From positions 62,001 through 126,000 of the forward strand of contig JAFKIY010000005.1 in the NCBI GenBank assembly GCA_017306245.1: DNA of 64,000 bases, given 5' to 3'. A program made the position numbers and the translations under genes. The notes under the pieces are model-generated. The model was not told the DNA's origin. It was given only the letters and a program-made list of their open reading frames with translations, and made no database searches. This document shows, in pieces, positions 37,598 to 45,565 of the stretch; the first letter of the stretch is position 1; each line of letters begins with the position of its first letter. Origin of the DNA: Micrococcales bacterium (lineage in GTDB: Bacteria; Actinomycetota; Actinomycetes; Actinomycetales; Microbacteriaceae).

Positions 37598-38461
37598 GTG
37601 AAGCGCATTGCATATCTCGTCGCCGTATTTACGGCGGTACTCACGCTCGTCCTCCCCTTCGTCGGCGGCAGCGGTCCGTCACTGTACGGAACTCCCGCAT
37701 CGGCGGTCGCCGCCCAGCAAACCCTGCTCCCCATTTTCGCGACCGCACCTCAGGCGCCCGCTGCGCCATCGAACGCCGCCGTTCAGACCTTCAACACGAG
37801 CGAGGCAGTCCTCGCCGCCCGAGCGACAACCCGCGCCGCACAACTCAAAGTCGACTTTGAACACCTGGCACAGAAACCCGTCCCGGTACCCGTCGTCGTC
37901 GTTCCCGGCGCCAGCAGCAGCGGCGGGGGCGCAGCCCGCCGGGCCGCGGTCGAAGCCGCGGGCGGTACCTGCCCATCCGCCATCGGGGGCTCACCGGGCG
38001 GAGCACCGGGTCGGGTTTCCTCCGGCGGTGTCCAGGGCACGACGAGCGGCGACCTCGCCTCCTTCGCCGCCACCTACAACGCCATTCGTGTGGCAAACTG
38101 CCTGCAGCCCATCGCGCCAAGCCACATCCGGTACGACAGTTGCATGGAAACCCGGCTGTTCTGGATGGCCGAAGACCCGAGCACCGACCCGAGCAGCGCG
38201 TGGGGCCACATGGGTTCGCAGCGCAGCGACGGCGTTCCGAGCCAGGGCTGCGACGGCAACCTCGCCGGTGGTTACGGCAACACCGGCAGCACCGTCGCCA
38301 CGAAGTGGTGGAACTCCTCGGCGCACCGGGCATCGCTGTATCGTCCCACCTACAGTGGAAGCGTTGGCGGCGTCTGCATCTACTTCGCGATGACGCACGG
38401 CGGCATCCCGAACGAGCCGTACTCGTTCACGCGCGCCGCAGCGGTGTGGGGCGGCTGCTAG
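37598..38461 (+). CDS. secreted CAP/SCP-like domain protein
   Basis: A 287-aa exported protein. It has a signal peptide or N-terminal anchor (MKRIAYLVAVFTAVLTLVLPFVGG), then a Pro/Ala-rich stretch, a Val/Pro and Gly-rich linker (VPVPVVVVPGASSSGGG) and a C-terminal domain (residues about 150-287) with CAP-superfamily features: FAATYNAIRVANCL, WGHMGSQRSDG, ATKWWNSSAHRASLYRPTYSG (W-x3-H-R) and GGVCIYFAMTHGG. Five Cys in that domain suggest disulfides. The CAP domain in bacteria is found in envelope proteins of mostly unknown function. The GTG start follows GGGGGGAA. Confidence 0.8.
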   Translation: MKRIAYLVAVFTAVLTLVLPFVGGSGPSLYGTPASAVAAQQTLLPIFATAPQAPAAPSNAAVQTFNTSEAVLAARATTRAAQLKVDFEHLAQKPVPVPVVVVPGASSSGGGAARRAAVEAAGGTCPSAIGGSPGGAPGRVSSGGVQGTTSGDLASFAATYNAIRVANCLQPIAPSHIRYDSCMETRLFWMAEDPSTDPSSAWGHMGSQRSDGVPSQGCDGNLAGGYGNTGSTVATKWWNSSAHRASLYRPTYSGSVGGVCIYFAMTHGGIPNEPYSFTRAAAVWGGC

Positions 38462-38464
38462 ATT
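38459..38464 (+). promoter_or_regulatory. -10 box for leaderless Gfo/Idh/MocA gene
   Basis: TAGATT, overlapping the stop codon of the CAP-domain gene, ends 6 nt before the ATG at 38471. Confidence 0.45.
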
Positions 38465-38470
38465 CCCTGA

Positions 38471-39454
38471 ATGGGATCACTTCGCTGGGGCATTCTCGGA
38501 ACCGGGTGGATCGCGCACGCCCAGACAGCAGACCTGATGGCGCACGGGTTCACGGTGAACGCGGTCGGTTCCCGAACGCAATCCGGTGCGGCGGCGTTCG
38601 CTGCGGAGTTCGGCATTCCGAACGCGCACTCCAGCTACGAGTCGCTCGTGGGTGACGATTCGGTGGATGTCGTCTATGTCGCCACGCCGCACCCGATGCA
38701 CGCCTCGAATGCGGTGCTGGCGCTCAACGCCGGCAAACATGTCCTCGTGGAGAAACCCTTCACGCTCACCGCTCGTCAAGCTCGCGAACTGGTCGACCTG
38801 GCGGCGCAGAAACAGCTTGTGGTGCTGGAGGCGATGTGGACTCGGTTCCTGCCCCACATGGTCCGGTTGCGGGAAATCATTCGTGCCGGCGGGATCGGCG
38901 AGGTTCGCACGCTCCTCGCCGATCACAACCAGTTGCTGTCGGATGATCCGAACGGCCGCCTGCGCAATCCGGCACTGGGCGGCGGTGCGCTGCTCGACCT
39001 CGGAATCTATCCGGTCTCCTTCGCCTGGGACCTGTTCGGGGAACCGTCGCGCGTGCTCGCGAGCGGGACGAAGACCGAGACCGATGTGGACCGGCAAACG
39101 GCAATCATCCTGGAGTATCCCGGCGGCCAGCGGGCCGTTCTGCACACCGCACTGGACACTCCGGGACCGAACAGGGCGGCCGTCATCGGCACCGCTGGAA
39201 TGATCGAACTCGAGTCGGTGTGGTACACGCCAACGACGTTCACCGTTTTCGACAGCAGCGGCGAGCCCACCGAGCGGTACGTGAGCGACGTCACGGGCCG
39301 GGGGATGCAGTACCAGGCGTGGGAGCTGGAGCGCCTCGTCGCTCGCGGGGAAAACCCGGCAGACCTGCTTCCTCCTGAGCAGTCGGTGAGTACGATGCGA
39401 ACGCTGGACGAGGTGCGCAGGCAGATCGGGCTGAACTACCCGGGGGAACCCTAA
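38471..39454 (+). CDS. Gfo/Idh/MocA-family NAD(P)-dependent oxidoreductase
   Basis: A 327-aa sugar- or polyol-type dehydrogenase. The N-terminal Rossmann fold starts LRWGILGTGWIAHAQTADL (residues 4-22), and DVVYVATPHPMHASNAVLAL and the catalytic GKHVLVEKPFTLTARQA (EKP motif) follow. The C-terminal GFO_IDH_MocA domain has GGGALLDLGIYPVSFAWDLFG, matching the trans-1,2-dihydrobenzene-1,2-diol dehydrogenase/YgjR-like subgroup. The true substrate is unknown. It is an isolated gene with its own probable promoter. Confidence 0.88.
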   Translation: MGSLRWGILGTGWIAHAQTADLMAHGFTVNAVGSRTQSGAAAFAAEFGIPNAHSSYESLVGDDSVDVVYVATPHPMHASNAVLALNAGKHVLVEKPFTLTARQARELVDLAAQKQLVVLEAMWTRFLPHMVRLREIIRAGGIGEVRTLLADHNQLLSDDPNGRLRNPALGGGALLDLGIYPVSFAWDLFGEPSRVLASGTKTETDVDRQTAIILEYPGGQRAVLHTALDTPGPNRAAVIGTAGMIELESVWYTPTTFTVFDSSGEPTERYVSDVTGRGMQYQAWELERLVARGENPADLLPPEQSVSTMRTLDEVRRQIGLNYPGEP

Positions 39455-39507
39455 GCGTTGCCGCGCAACCGAACCGGAACTGGCACGCAGCTTCAGGTTG
39501 GCGCGGA

Positions 39508-39513
39508 TATCAT
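39508..39513 (+). promoter_or_regulatory. -10 box for leaderless dacB
   Basis: TATCAT ends 6 nt before the GTG at 39520. Confidence 0.5.
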
Positions 39514-39519
39514 GGGCGA

Positions 39520-41112
39520 GTGAGTGACGAGGAGCCGCTGACCCGCCGCGCAGCCCGGGAAGCCAATGCCAAAGGCAAAGGTTCCCGGCGTTCGGCGCCT
39601 CCCGCAGCCGCGCCAGGAACTTCGGCGCCCGAGCCTGCGACGGAGGTGCTGGCCACGGAAGTGCTCGGTGCCGCCGGTGGGGCGAAGCGCAAAGCCCCGA
39701 AGGAGAAGGGTTCGGGGTTCGCCGAGATTGTCGCGCGCCACCCGAATGCCTGGATGTTCTCCGCGCTCGGTGTGATCTTCCTGCTTCTGGGCACGGGCGC
39801 GGTGTTCGCCGGCGCTGCCGTCGGTGCCGCGACGCCGGTTGCCGCCGTCACGTCGCACACCCCCACGCCCGATCCGACGAGGGCGGTTCCGCTCGAACCG
39901 GCCGCGGCATCCGCCCTGCGCACGTGCACCATTGATGCCGCCGCGAAGGACCCGAGGCTGCACACGTTCGAAGGTTCCGTCATCAACGTGACGACCGGCG
40001 AGGTACTCTTCGATCGCAATGCCGGTACCCCGGCGCCGCCGGCGAGCGGCCTGAAAGTGCTTGTCGCCGCGGCGGCCCTCGCCACGATCGGGCCCGGCTT
40101 CCGGATGACAACCCGCGTGTTCGAGGGAAGCGACCCGGGGAGCATCGTTCTGGTCGGCGGCGGTGATCCCACGCTCAGCGCTCTGCCTGCTGGCGTGGAG
40201 AGCTTCTACACCGGTGCCCCGAAAATGTCCGACCTCGCGGCGCAGACCAAGGCGGCGTGGGAGACGAACCACCCCGGCGAGCCGATCACGAGCGTCATTC
40301 TGGATGCGAACTATTGGAATCCGTCGGACAAATGGGATTCGACCTGGGATCGCAGCGAACAAACCAACGGCTACCAGGCCGAGGTGACGGCCCTCATGGT
40401 CGATGGAGACCGCGCGAACCCGCAGAAGGCGACAAGCCCCAGAAGCACCGACCCGATCGGGAGGGCGGGGAGCGCGTTCGTCGCAGCGCTGGATCTCGGC
40501 ACCCCGGTCACCGTCACCCAGGGCCGGGCGACCCCCGGCAAGCCCAAGCTTGCGGAAGTGTCATCGCAGCCGATCAGCACCCTGATCGGTCAAATGATGC
40601 CGACATCCGACAACACACTCGCCGAAATGATCGCCCGCGTCATGTCCAAGGAATCCGGCGACGGAGGAACCGCGGCCTCGCTGGACACCGTGATCAAGGG
40701 CGGACTCGTCGACTTGGGGCTCAACCCGATGGGCGTTTCCATCCGCGACGGTTCGGGGCTGAGCGCCAACAACACCGTTCCTCCGCTCTTCCTGGCGCAG
40801 CTTATGGCAAAAGTTTCCACGGGGGCCCAGGGCCTCGGAGTCATCAAGTCTGCGCTGCCGATCGCGGGGAAAACCGGTTCGCTGGCCGGCCGGTTCACGG
40901 GTGACAACGCCGTCGCCCGAGGCCACGTGTTCGCGAAGACCGGGTGGATCGACACCTCGCGAACGCTTTCCGGCTGGGTGGAAGCCACCGACGGATCCGT
41001 GCTCTCGTTCGCGTTTTACGCGCTCGGCCCCGTAAAAATCGAAGCAACGGACGCACTCGACACCTTGGCTACGGGACTATACAACTGCGGCAATAACCTA
41101 TCCAACAACTAA
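39520..41112 (+). CDS. dacB: D-alanyl-D-alanine carboxypeptidase/endopeptidase (PBP4-type, S13)
   Basis: A 530-aa low-molecular-mass penicillin-binding protein that trims peptidoglycan stem peptides outside the membrane. A basic cytoplasmic N terminus with Ala/Pro-rich sequence (residues 1-75) precedes one membrane anchor (AWMFSALGVIFLLLGTGAVFAGAA). The serine-peptidase motifs are SxxK in PPASGLKVLVAAAAL, SxN in PTSDNTLAEMIARV and KTG in IAGKTGSLAGRFTG. The S13-type extra domain lies between SxxK and SxN. The long cytoplasmic tail is unusual for S13 enzymes but common in actinobacterial ones. Confidence 0.92.
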   Translation: MSDEEPLTRRAAREANAKGKGSRRSAPPAAAPGTSAPEPATEVLATEVLGAAGGAKRKAPKEKGSGFAEIVARHPNAWMFSALGVIFLLLGTGAVFAGAAVGAATPVAAVTSHTPTPDPTRAVPLEPAAASALRTCTIDAAAKDPRLHTFEGSVINVTTGEVLFDRNAGTPAPPASGLKVLVAAAALATIGPGFRMTTRVFEGSDPGSIVLVGGGDPTLSALPAGVESFYTGAPKMSDLAAQTKAAWETNHPGEPITSVILDANYWNPSDKWDSTWDRSEQTNGYQAEVTALMVDGDRANPQKATSPRSTDPIGRAGSAFVAALDLGTPVTVTQGRATPGKPKLAEVSSQPISTLIGQMMPTSDNTLAEMIARVMSKESGDGGTAASLDTVIKGGLVDLGLNPMGVSIRDGSGLSANNTVPPLFLAQLMAKVSTGAQGLGVIKSALPIAGKTGSLAGRFTGDNAVARGHVFAKTGWIDTSRTLSGWVEATDGSVLSFAFYALGPVKIEATDALDTLATGLYNCGNNLSNN

Positions 41113-41131
41113 AGGCGCACAGGGGAGAACC

Positions 41132-41722
41132 ATGGGCAGGGCACTGTTCATCATCGACGTGCAGAATGATTTCACCGAGGGTGGAGCACTCGGCGTGGAA
41201 GGCGGTGCGGCGGCGGCGGAGCGGATTTCCGCGTTCCTGGCCGCGCATCCCGGATACTACGACGAGGTGTTCGCCTCGCGTGACTGGCACGATGGCGACA
41301 ACGACAATGGCGGCCACTTTGCGACGGACGGGGAGCCGGACTTCGTGACGACGTGGCCCGTGCACTGTGTCGGCGGGACGCACGGTGCCGAATATCATCC
41401 GGCATTGAACACCGAACCGATCACGGTTCCGGTGCTGAAAGGCCAGGGAGTGCCCGCCTACTCGATATTCGAGGGCACAACGGGGGATGGTCGGACCGTC
41501 GCCGACATGCTGGATTTTCTGGGCGTGATCGACATTGACGTGGTCGGGATCGCCACCGACTACTGCGTGCGGGCATCCGCTCTCGATGCTCTGGAACACG
41601 GTCGCCATGTGCGGGTGTTCACCGACCTGGTGGCCGGCGTTGCCGAGCCGTCCTCGGAGGCAGCGCTCGCCGAGCTCGGCTACGCCGGAGCGGAAATCGT
41701 GGAGTCCACATCGCTCGGGTGA
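41132..41722 (+). CDS. pncA: nicotinamidase / isochorismatase-family amidase
   Basis: A 196-aa cysteine hydrolase that most likely deamidates nicotinamide to nicotinate for NAD salvage. The catalytic triad is visible: Asp in ALFIIDVQNDFTEGG (residue 9), Lys in VPVLKGQG and Cys in GIATDYCVRASALDALE. The metal-site segment ASRDWHDGDNDNGGHFAT has the Asp-His..His pattern of PncA, with a slightly longer spacing. WPVHCVGGTHGAEYHP is also PncA-like. ATG 41132 follows GGGGAGAA. It overlaps the next gene by 4 nt. Confidence 0.88.
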   Translation: MGRALFIIDVQNDFTEGGALGVEGGAAAAERISAFLAAHPGYYDEVFASRDWHDGDNDNGGHFATDGEPDFVTTWPVHCVGGTHGAEYHPALNTEPITVPVLKGQGVPAYSIFEGTTGDGRTVADMLDFLGVIDIDVVGIATDYCVRASALDALEHGRHVRVFTDLVAGVAEPSSEAALAELGYAGAEIVESTSLG

Positions 41723-42921
41723 ATCGTCGCGGGATCGCCTTCATGGCGTCCGCCCACCTCATCGACGATTTCTACCAGGGCGTTGTTCCCGCGCTGCTGC
41801 CGTTTCTGGTGCTGGAGCGCGGGTACAGTTACGCGGCGGTGGCCGGGCTCGTCCTTGCCGCGAATCTGCTGTCATCGGTTGCCCAGCCGGCATTCGGCTG
41901 GTGGGGGGACCACAAGCCTCGCCGCTGGCTCATCCCCGCCGGGATGCTGACCGCCGCGATCGGCGTGAGCCTTGTGGCGTTCACCCCCGAGTACTGGATG
42001 ACGTGGCTCGTGATTGCGATCTCCGGAATCGGGATTTCGGCGTTCCACCCCGAAGCGGCGCGTGCCGCGCGGGTGGCGGCGGGAAACAGCAACCGGGCGA
42101 TGAGCATTTTCGCGGTCGGCGGGAACCTCGGATTCGCTGTCGGGTCTCTCGTGGCTACGCCGCTCCTCCTCTGGACGGGGCTCGGCGGTACGCCGTTGCT
42201 CGTGATCCCCGCCGCCGTGATGGCCGTTGCCATCGTCCTGTGGCTCCGGCGGGTTCTGGACGGTCCCGTGGATGCGCCGAAACCTGTGCGCCATCCGCCT
42301 GGACCGGACAATTGGCCGGGTTTCCTCCGGCTGACCGCCGTCGTGGTGGTGCGCTCCATCGTGTTCTTCGGGTCGGTGTCGTTCGTTGCGCTCTATTTCA
42401 TCCACGACTTCCAGACGTCGGAGGCGCTCGGCGGTGCGGCGCTCACCGTGTTCCTGACGTTCGGGGCCGTCGGCACGCTGTTCGGCGGCTGGCTTGCGGA
42501 CCGGATCGGCCGGTTACGCAGCATCCGGATGGGGCTCGCCGTGGCGATCCCGGCGCTGCTCGGCGTGGTCCTCGCGCCGACCTGGCCTGTCGCGATCGTT
42601 TTCGTCGCGATTTTCGGGATCGCCATTTTCGTGCCGTTCGCGGTGTTCGTGATCCTCGGGCAGGACTATCTTCCCAACCGGATCGGCATCGCCAGCGGCG
42701 TCACGGTCGGCCTCGCCGTCACCGTGGGCGGGTTGTTCAGCCCGCTTCTGGGGTGGATCGCCGATCAGTCGAACCTCCACGTGACGTTGGTGATTCTGGT
42801 GGGGCTGACCGCGGTGAGCCTGGGGCTCGCGTTCCTGCTCCGGGAACCGGATTCGAGCCCGCGGCATCCGCGTCCGCTCGGCGACACGACCGCCGAAGCC
42901 GCTGACGAAGGCGCGATCTGA
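41719..42921 (+). CDS. MFS transporter, fosmidomycin-resistance (Fsr)-like
   Basis: A 400-aa major facilitator with 12 predicted membrane helices. SAHLIDDFYQGVVPALLPFLV and GIGISAFHPEAARAARVAAG are hallmarks of the Fsr-like efflux subfamily. The cytoplasmic loop after helix 2 reads FGWWGDHKPRRWLIP and that after helix 8 GGWLADRIGRLRSIR. Substrate unknown; export of small drugs or metabolites is likely. The GTG start overlaps the pncA stop (GTGA), so it is co-translated with it. A link to nicotinamide metabolism is only suggested by this coupling. Confidence 0.87.
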   Translation: MNRRGIAFMASAHLIDDFYQGVVPALLPFLVLERGYSYAAVAGLVLAANLLSSVAQPAFGWWGDHKPRRWLIPAGMLTAAIGVSLVAFTPEYWMTWLVIAISGIGISAFHPEAARAARVAAGNSNRAMSIFAVGGNLGFAVGSLVATPLLLWTGLGGTPLLVIPAAVMAVAIVLWLRRVLDGPVDAPKPVRHPPGPDNWPGFLRLTAVVVVRSIVFFGSVSFVALYFIHDFQTSEALGGAALTVFLTFGAVGTLFGGWLADRIGRLRSIRMGLAVAIPALLGVVLAPTWPVAIVFVAIFGIAIFVPFAVFVILGQDYLPNRIGIASGVTVGLAVTVGGLFSPLLGWIADQSNLHVTLVILVGLTAVSLGLAFLLREPDSSPRHPRPLGDTTAEAADEGAI

Positions 42922-43105
42922 CGAGTCCGGGAGGTTTCGCGCCACCGTCTTTCCCCGACCATTCTCGGCTTGCACGATTCCAGTCGGAGCTTTGCCCTGA
43001 CGACGCTCCATGGCATTTATATTGACAGAGCCTCAATTTTAATGGAAAAATGTATTCGGTTTGTGGGGGTACGACCGTGCCCGAAGAGCCTGATGGGAGT
43101 TCGCA
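42922..43105. other. A/T-rich leader region before LRR gene
   Basis: 184 nt without a gene. The stretch 43011-43060 is far more A/T-rich than the window and holds a TATATT at 43018-43023 (with CTGACG 16 nt upstream) as the best promoter candidate. GGGAG at 43095-43099 serves the TTG start at 43106. Confidence 0.4.
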
Positions 43106-44335
43106 TTGACCGCAGTCACCTCACTGGAGGACACGAAAACGTTTGCCCGGATGCGCCTCGCCACAGTGTGGGCGGCGTTATTGGCTGCTTTCCTCCTTAT
43201 CTTCGGGAGCACGCTGGTGGGCGCGTCGTCCGCTCAGGCGGCCGCCGTCACTGACACACAGAACGGTATGACGTTTTCCGCGGACGATGCCAACGTTTCG
43301 GCCGGGGCCAGCATCACTGCCTACAATGCTGGTGTCGGTGGCGTCACCCCAGTTATTCCAGCCACCGTGACGATTGGCACGAACACCTATTCCGTCACCG
43401 GTATCGGCGACAGCGCGTTCAAGAACAAGGGGCTCACCTCGGTGACCATTCCGAACACGGTCACCACCATCGGCCCGTTCGCGTTTGGTGACAACAGCCT
43501 CCTCACCGTAACAATCCCGAACTCGGTCACCACTCTCGGCAACTACTCTTTCGGGTCCAACAATTTGACGTCCGTGAGTATCTCGAATGCTGTGACCAGT
43601 ATCGGCAGCAATGTGTTCAGCTACAATCATTTGGGTTCCGTTGTGATTCCGGATCTGGTCACCGACATTGGCACCAACGCATTCTTCGGCAACAACCTGA
43701 CGTCCGTGACGATCCCGAACTCGGTGAACACCATCGGTTACGACGCGTTTGCCCAAAACCTTTTAACATCGGTGACCATTCCGAGTTCCGTCAATGACAT
43801 AAAGGACAAGGCGTTCAGCGACAACCCGTCTCTCACCGATGTGGTATTTCTGGGTCCCGCACCCGTGACCTTCACCGCGGCGGGTGTGGCCAATGGTTCG
43901 CTTGGGTTCACGCCCGGGCCAGTCGTGCACTACCCCAATAGTTTCGCCGCACCGCCGGCGGGTGGCTACACCACACCGACGTGGCAGGGCTACACCTCAC
44001 AGCGCAACCCGATTGTGACGTTTAACATGAGCGGGCACGGTGCGGCGATCGCGCCAGAGGATGTCGGTTTCGGCTTGCCTGCTACCGCGCCGACCGCCCC
44101 GACCGCATCCGGGTGGAAGTTTACTGGCTGGTTCACCGATTCGGTGCATACGAATCCAGCAAGCTTCAGCAGCCCGATCGCCAAAGACACAACTCTTTAT
44201 GCCGGGTGGGCTGCAGACCCTGTTTTGGCGGCGACGGGAAACACTGTGCCTGTGGTTCCAGTAACCATTTTCGGTGCCGCGGCGCTGATCGGCGGAATCC
44301 TCCTGCGCAGGCGAGCGCGACCCGCAGCCAGGTAG
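43106..44335 (+). CDS. secreted BspA-type leucine-rich-repeat protein with LAxTG-like wall anchor
   Basis: A 409-aa surface protein. A signal peptide (TVWAALLAAFLLIFGSTLVGASSAQA) is followed by about six tandem LRR_5 units of 22 residues (consensus LTSVTIPNSVTTIGxxAFxxN, residues about 105-250), a Listeria/Bacteroides-type beta-grasp repeat (GWKFTGWFTDSVHTNPASF..TTLYAGW) and a sorting end: LAATG, a hydrophobic helix (VPVTIFGAAALIGGILL) and RRRARPAAR. LAxTG is the class E sortase signal of Actinobacteria. The TTG at 43106 has GGGAG 6 nt upstream. Codon use is less G+C-biased than in neighbouring genes and the leader is A/T-rich, suggesting acquisition or fast evolution. Probably an adhesin-like protein. 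Confidence 0.87.
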   Translation: MTAVTSLEDTKTFARMRLATVWAALLAAFLLIFGSTLVGASSAQAAAVTDTQNGMTFSADDANVSAGASITAYNAGVGGVTPVIPATVTIGTNTYSVTGIGDSAFKNKGLTSVTIPNTVTTIGPFAFGDNSLLTVTIPNSVTTLGNYSFGSNNLTSVSISNAVTSIGSNVFSYNHLGSVVIPDLVTDIGTNAFFGNNLTSVTIPNSVNTIGYDAFAQNLLTSVTIPSSVNDIKDKAFSDNPSLTDVVFLGPAPVTFTAAGVANGSLGFTPGPVVHYPNSFAAPPAGGYTTPTWQGYTSQRNPIVTFNMSGHGAAIAPEDVGFGLPATAPTAPTASGWKFTGWFTDSVHTNPASFSSPIAKDTTLYAGWAADPVLAATGNTVPVVPVTIFGAAALIGGILLRRRARPAAR

Positions 44336-44377
44336 CAGCCGCGTCCGGAGAGTTCTGATTCTGGCGGCTCGCGGTCG

Positions 44378-45442
44378 TTAGAGCTGGTGGCCGAGCTTGT
44401 ACTCCGGCATCGCTTCGCCCTCGCGCGTGTAGGAGAAGCCGTCCGCACCGATCGTGACGGCAGATTCAGACGTGTCGACACGCGCCACGAGTTCTTTGGG
44501 TGAACCGTCGAGCCCGAGCACTGTTGAGCCCTCTGCGTACCAACTCGGCACGACGGGGTTGCCCCACCAGTCGCGCCGCTGGTTGTCGTGCACATCCCAC
44601 GTGAGGGTGGGATTGTCGGGGTCGCCCGTGTAGTAGTCGTGCGTGTAAATCTCGATGCGGTGGCCATCCGGGTCGCGCAGGTACAGGTAGAACGCGTTCG
44701 AGACGCCGTGGCGGCCGGGGCCGCGTTCGATCATGTCGGAGCGGCGGACAGCGCCGAGGTGGTCGCAAATGTTCAGGATCTGGCCGCGTTCGTGTGTCGC
44801 GAATGCGATGTGGTGCATCCGCGGCCCGTCGCCGCCGGTGAGCGCGATATCGTGCACGGTCGCCTTGCGGAACAGCCAGGACGCGTAGACGGTGCCTTCG
44901 TCATCCTGGATGTCCTCGGAGACGCGGAAGCCGAGGTTCTGGTAGTAGTCCTGGGCGAGCGGAACATCCGGCGTCATGATGTTGAAGTGGTCGAGCCGGG
45001 AGATCGCACCGGCCCCGTGCACGTCGTAGCGGCGGGTAAAGCGCTCCACATGGTCGGCGTCGTAGAAGAACTCGATGGGGAAGCCGAGCGGATCCTCCAC
45101 GCGCACCGCTTCGCCGATGCCCTTCATCGCACCTGCTGCGCGGTGTTCGACCGGGCAGCCGAGCGCCTCGAAGTAGGTCGCGGCCTTCGCGACCTCATCC
45201 TGGGAGCGAACCCGGTAGGCGAGAGCCCCGAGCGCGGCGACGGGGCCGGTGCGCAGCACGAGGGAGTGGTGCAGGTATTCCTCGAACGCGCGCAGGTAGA
45301 TCGCGTTCTCGTCTTCGTACGTGACGACGAGCCCGAGCACGTCCACGTAGAACGTGCGGCTCGCGGCGAGGTCGCTCACGATGAGCTCCGCGTACGCGGC
45401 GCGGATGATGTCGAATGGTTCGGTCTTGACTGGGTCACTCAT
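44378..45442 (-). CDS. hpaD: homoprotocatechuate (3,4-dihydroxyphenylacetate) 2,3-dioxygenase
   Basis: A 354-aa type I extradiol dioxygenase opening 3,4-dihydroxyphenylacetate to 5-carboxymethyl-2-hydroxymuconate semialdehyde. It closely resembles the Brevibacterium fuscum and Arthrobacter enzymes. Two-domain vicinal-oxygen-chelate fold: metal ligands His in ISRLDHFNIMTPDVP, His in GPRMHHIAFATHERG and Glu in GHRIEIYTHDYYTGD. The RGPGRHGVSNAFYLYLRDP and NQRRDWWGNPVVPSWY blocks are also diagnostic. The metal (Fe or Mn) cannot be read from sequence. ATG 45442 has AAAGGAA upstream. It is the last gene of the minus-strand hpa operon, separated from hpaE by 123 nt with a strong inverted repeat. Confidence 0.95.
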   Translation of the reverse strand: MSDPVKTEPFDIIRAAYAELIVSDLAASRTFYVDVLGLVVTYEDENAIYLRAFEEYLHHSLVLRTGPVAALGALAYRVRSQDEVAKAATYFEALGCPVEHRAAGAMKGIGEAVRVEDPLGFPIEFFYDADHVERFTRRYDVHGAGAISRLDHFNIMTPDVPLAQDYYQNLGFRVSEDIQDDEGTVYASWLFRKATVHDIALTGGDGPRMHHIAFATHERGQILNICDHLGAVRRSDMIERGPGRHGVSNAFYLYLRDPDGHRIEIYTHDYYTGDPDNPTLTWDVHDNQRRDWWGNPVVPSWYAEGSTVLGLDGSPKELVARVDTSESAVTIGADGFSYTREGEAMPEYKLGHQL

Positions 45443-45464
45443 GAGCGGTTCCTTTCCGTGAAAG

Positions 45465-45520
45465 ATACCCGTTCGGACGAGCGATACTGCCGAGGGGGTC
45501 ACGCTCGTCCGAATGGGTAT
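45465..45520. repeat. 19-nt-arm inverted repeat between hpaE and hpaD
   Basis: 45465-45483 is repeated inverted at 45502-45520 with 18 of 19 positions matching and an 18-nt centre. As plus-strand RNA all 19 pairs form (one G-U). As operon mRNA there is one A-C mismatch. It is either a paired operator, an intercistronic mRNA hairpin setting hpaD levels, or a REPIN-type element. Confidence 0.7.
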
Positions 45521-45565
45521 TTGTGGAGGTGGTGAGAGCGGCCGGGCAGGCGACAAGCACGCCGA

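Noticed and set aside
37321..37734. 137-aa minus-strand frame over tRNA-Thr (contains CQNRTDDLLITSEMLYRLS)
   Set aside because: It is antisense to the tRNA and the CAP-domain gene, has no family features and matches the usual tRNA-derived spurious peptide.
43022..43045. TTGACA near 43022 as -35 of the LRR gene promoter
   Set aside because: No -10 at suitable spacing: TTTAAT is 10 nt away and ATGTAT 22 nt away. The TATATT at 43018 is a better, still weak, candidate.
45465..45520. Reading the hpaE-hpaD inverted repeat as an intrinsic terminator
   Set aside because: No U-rich tract follows on the operon strand and the downstream gene belongs to the same pathway, so full termination there is unlikely.
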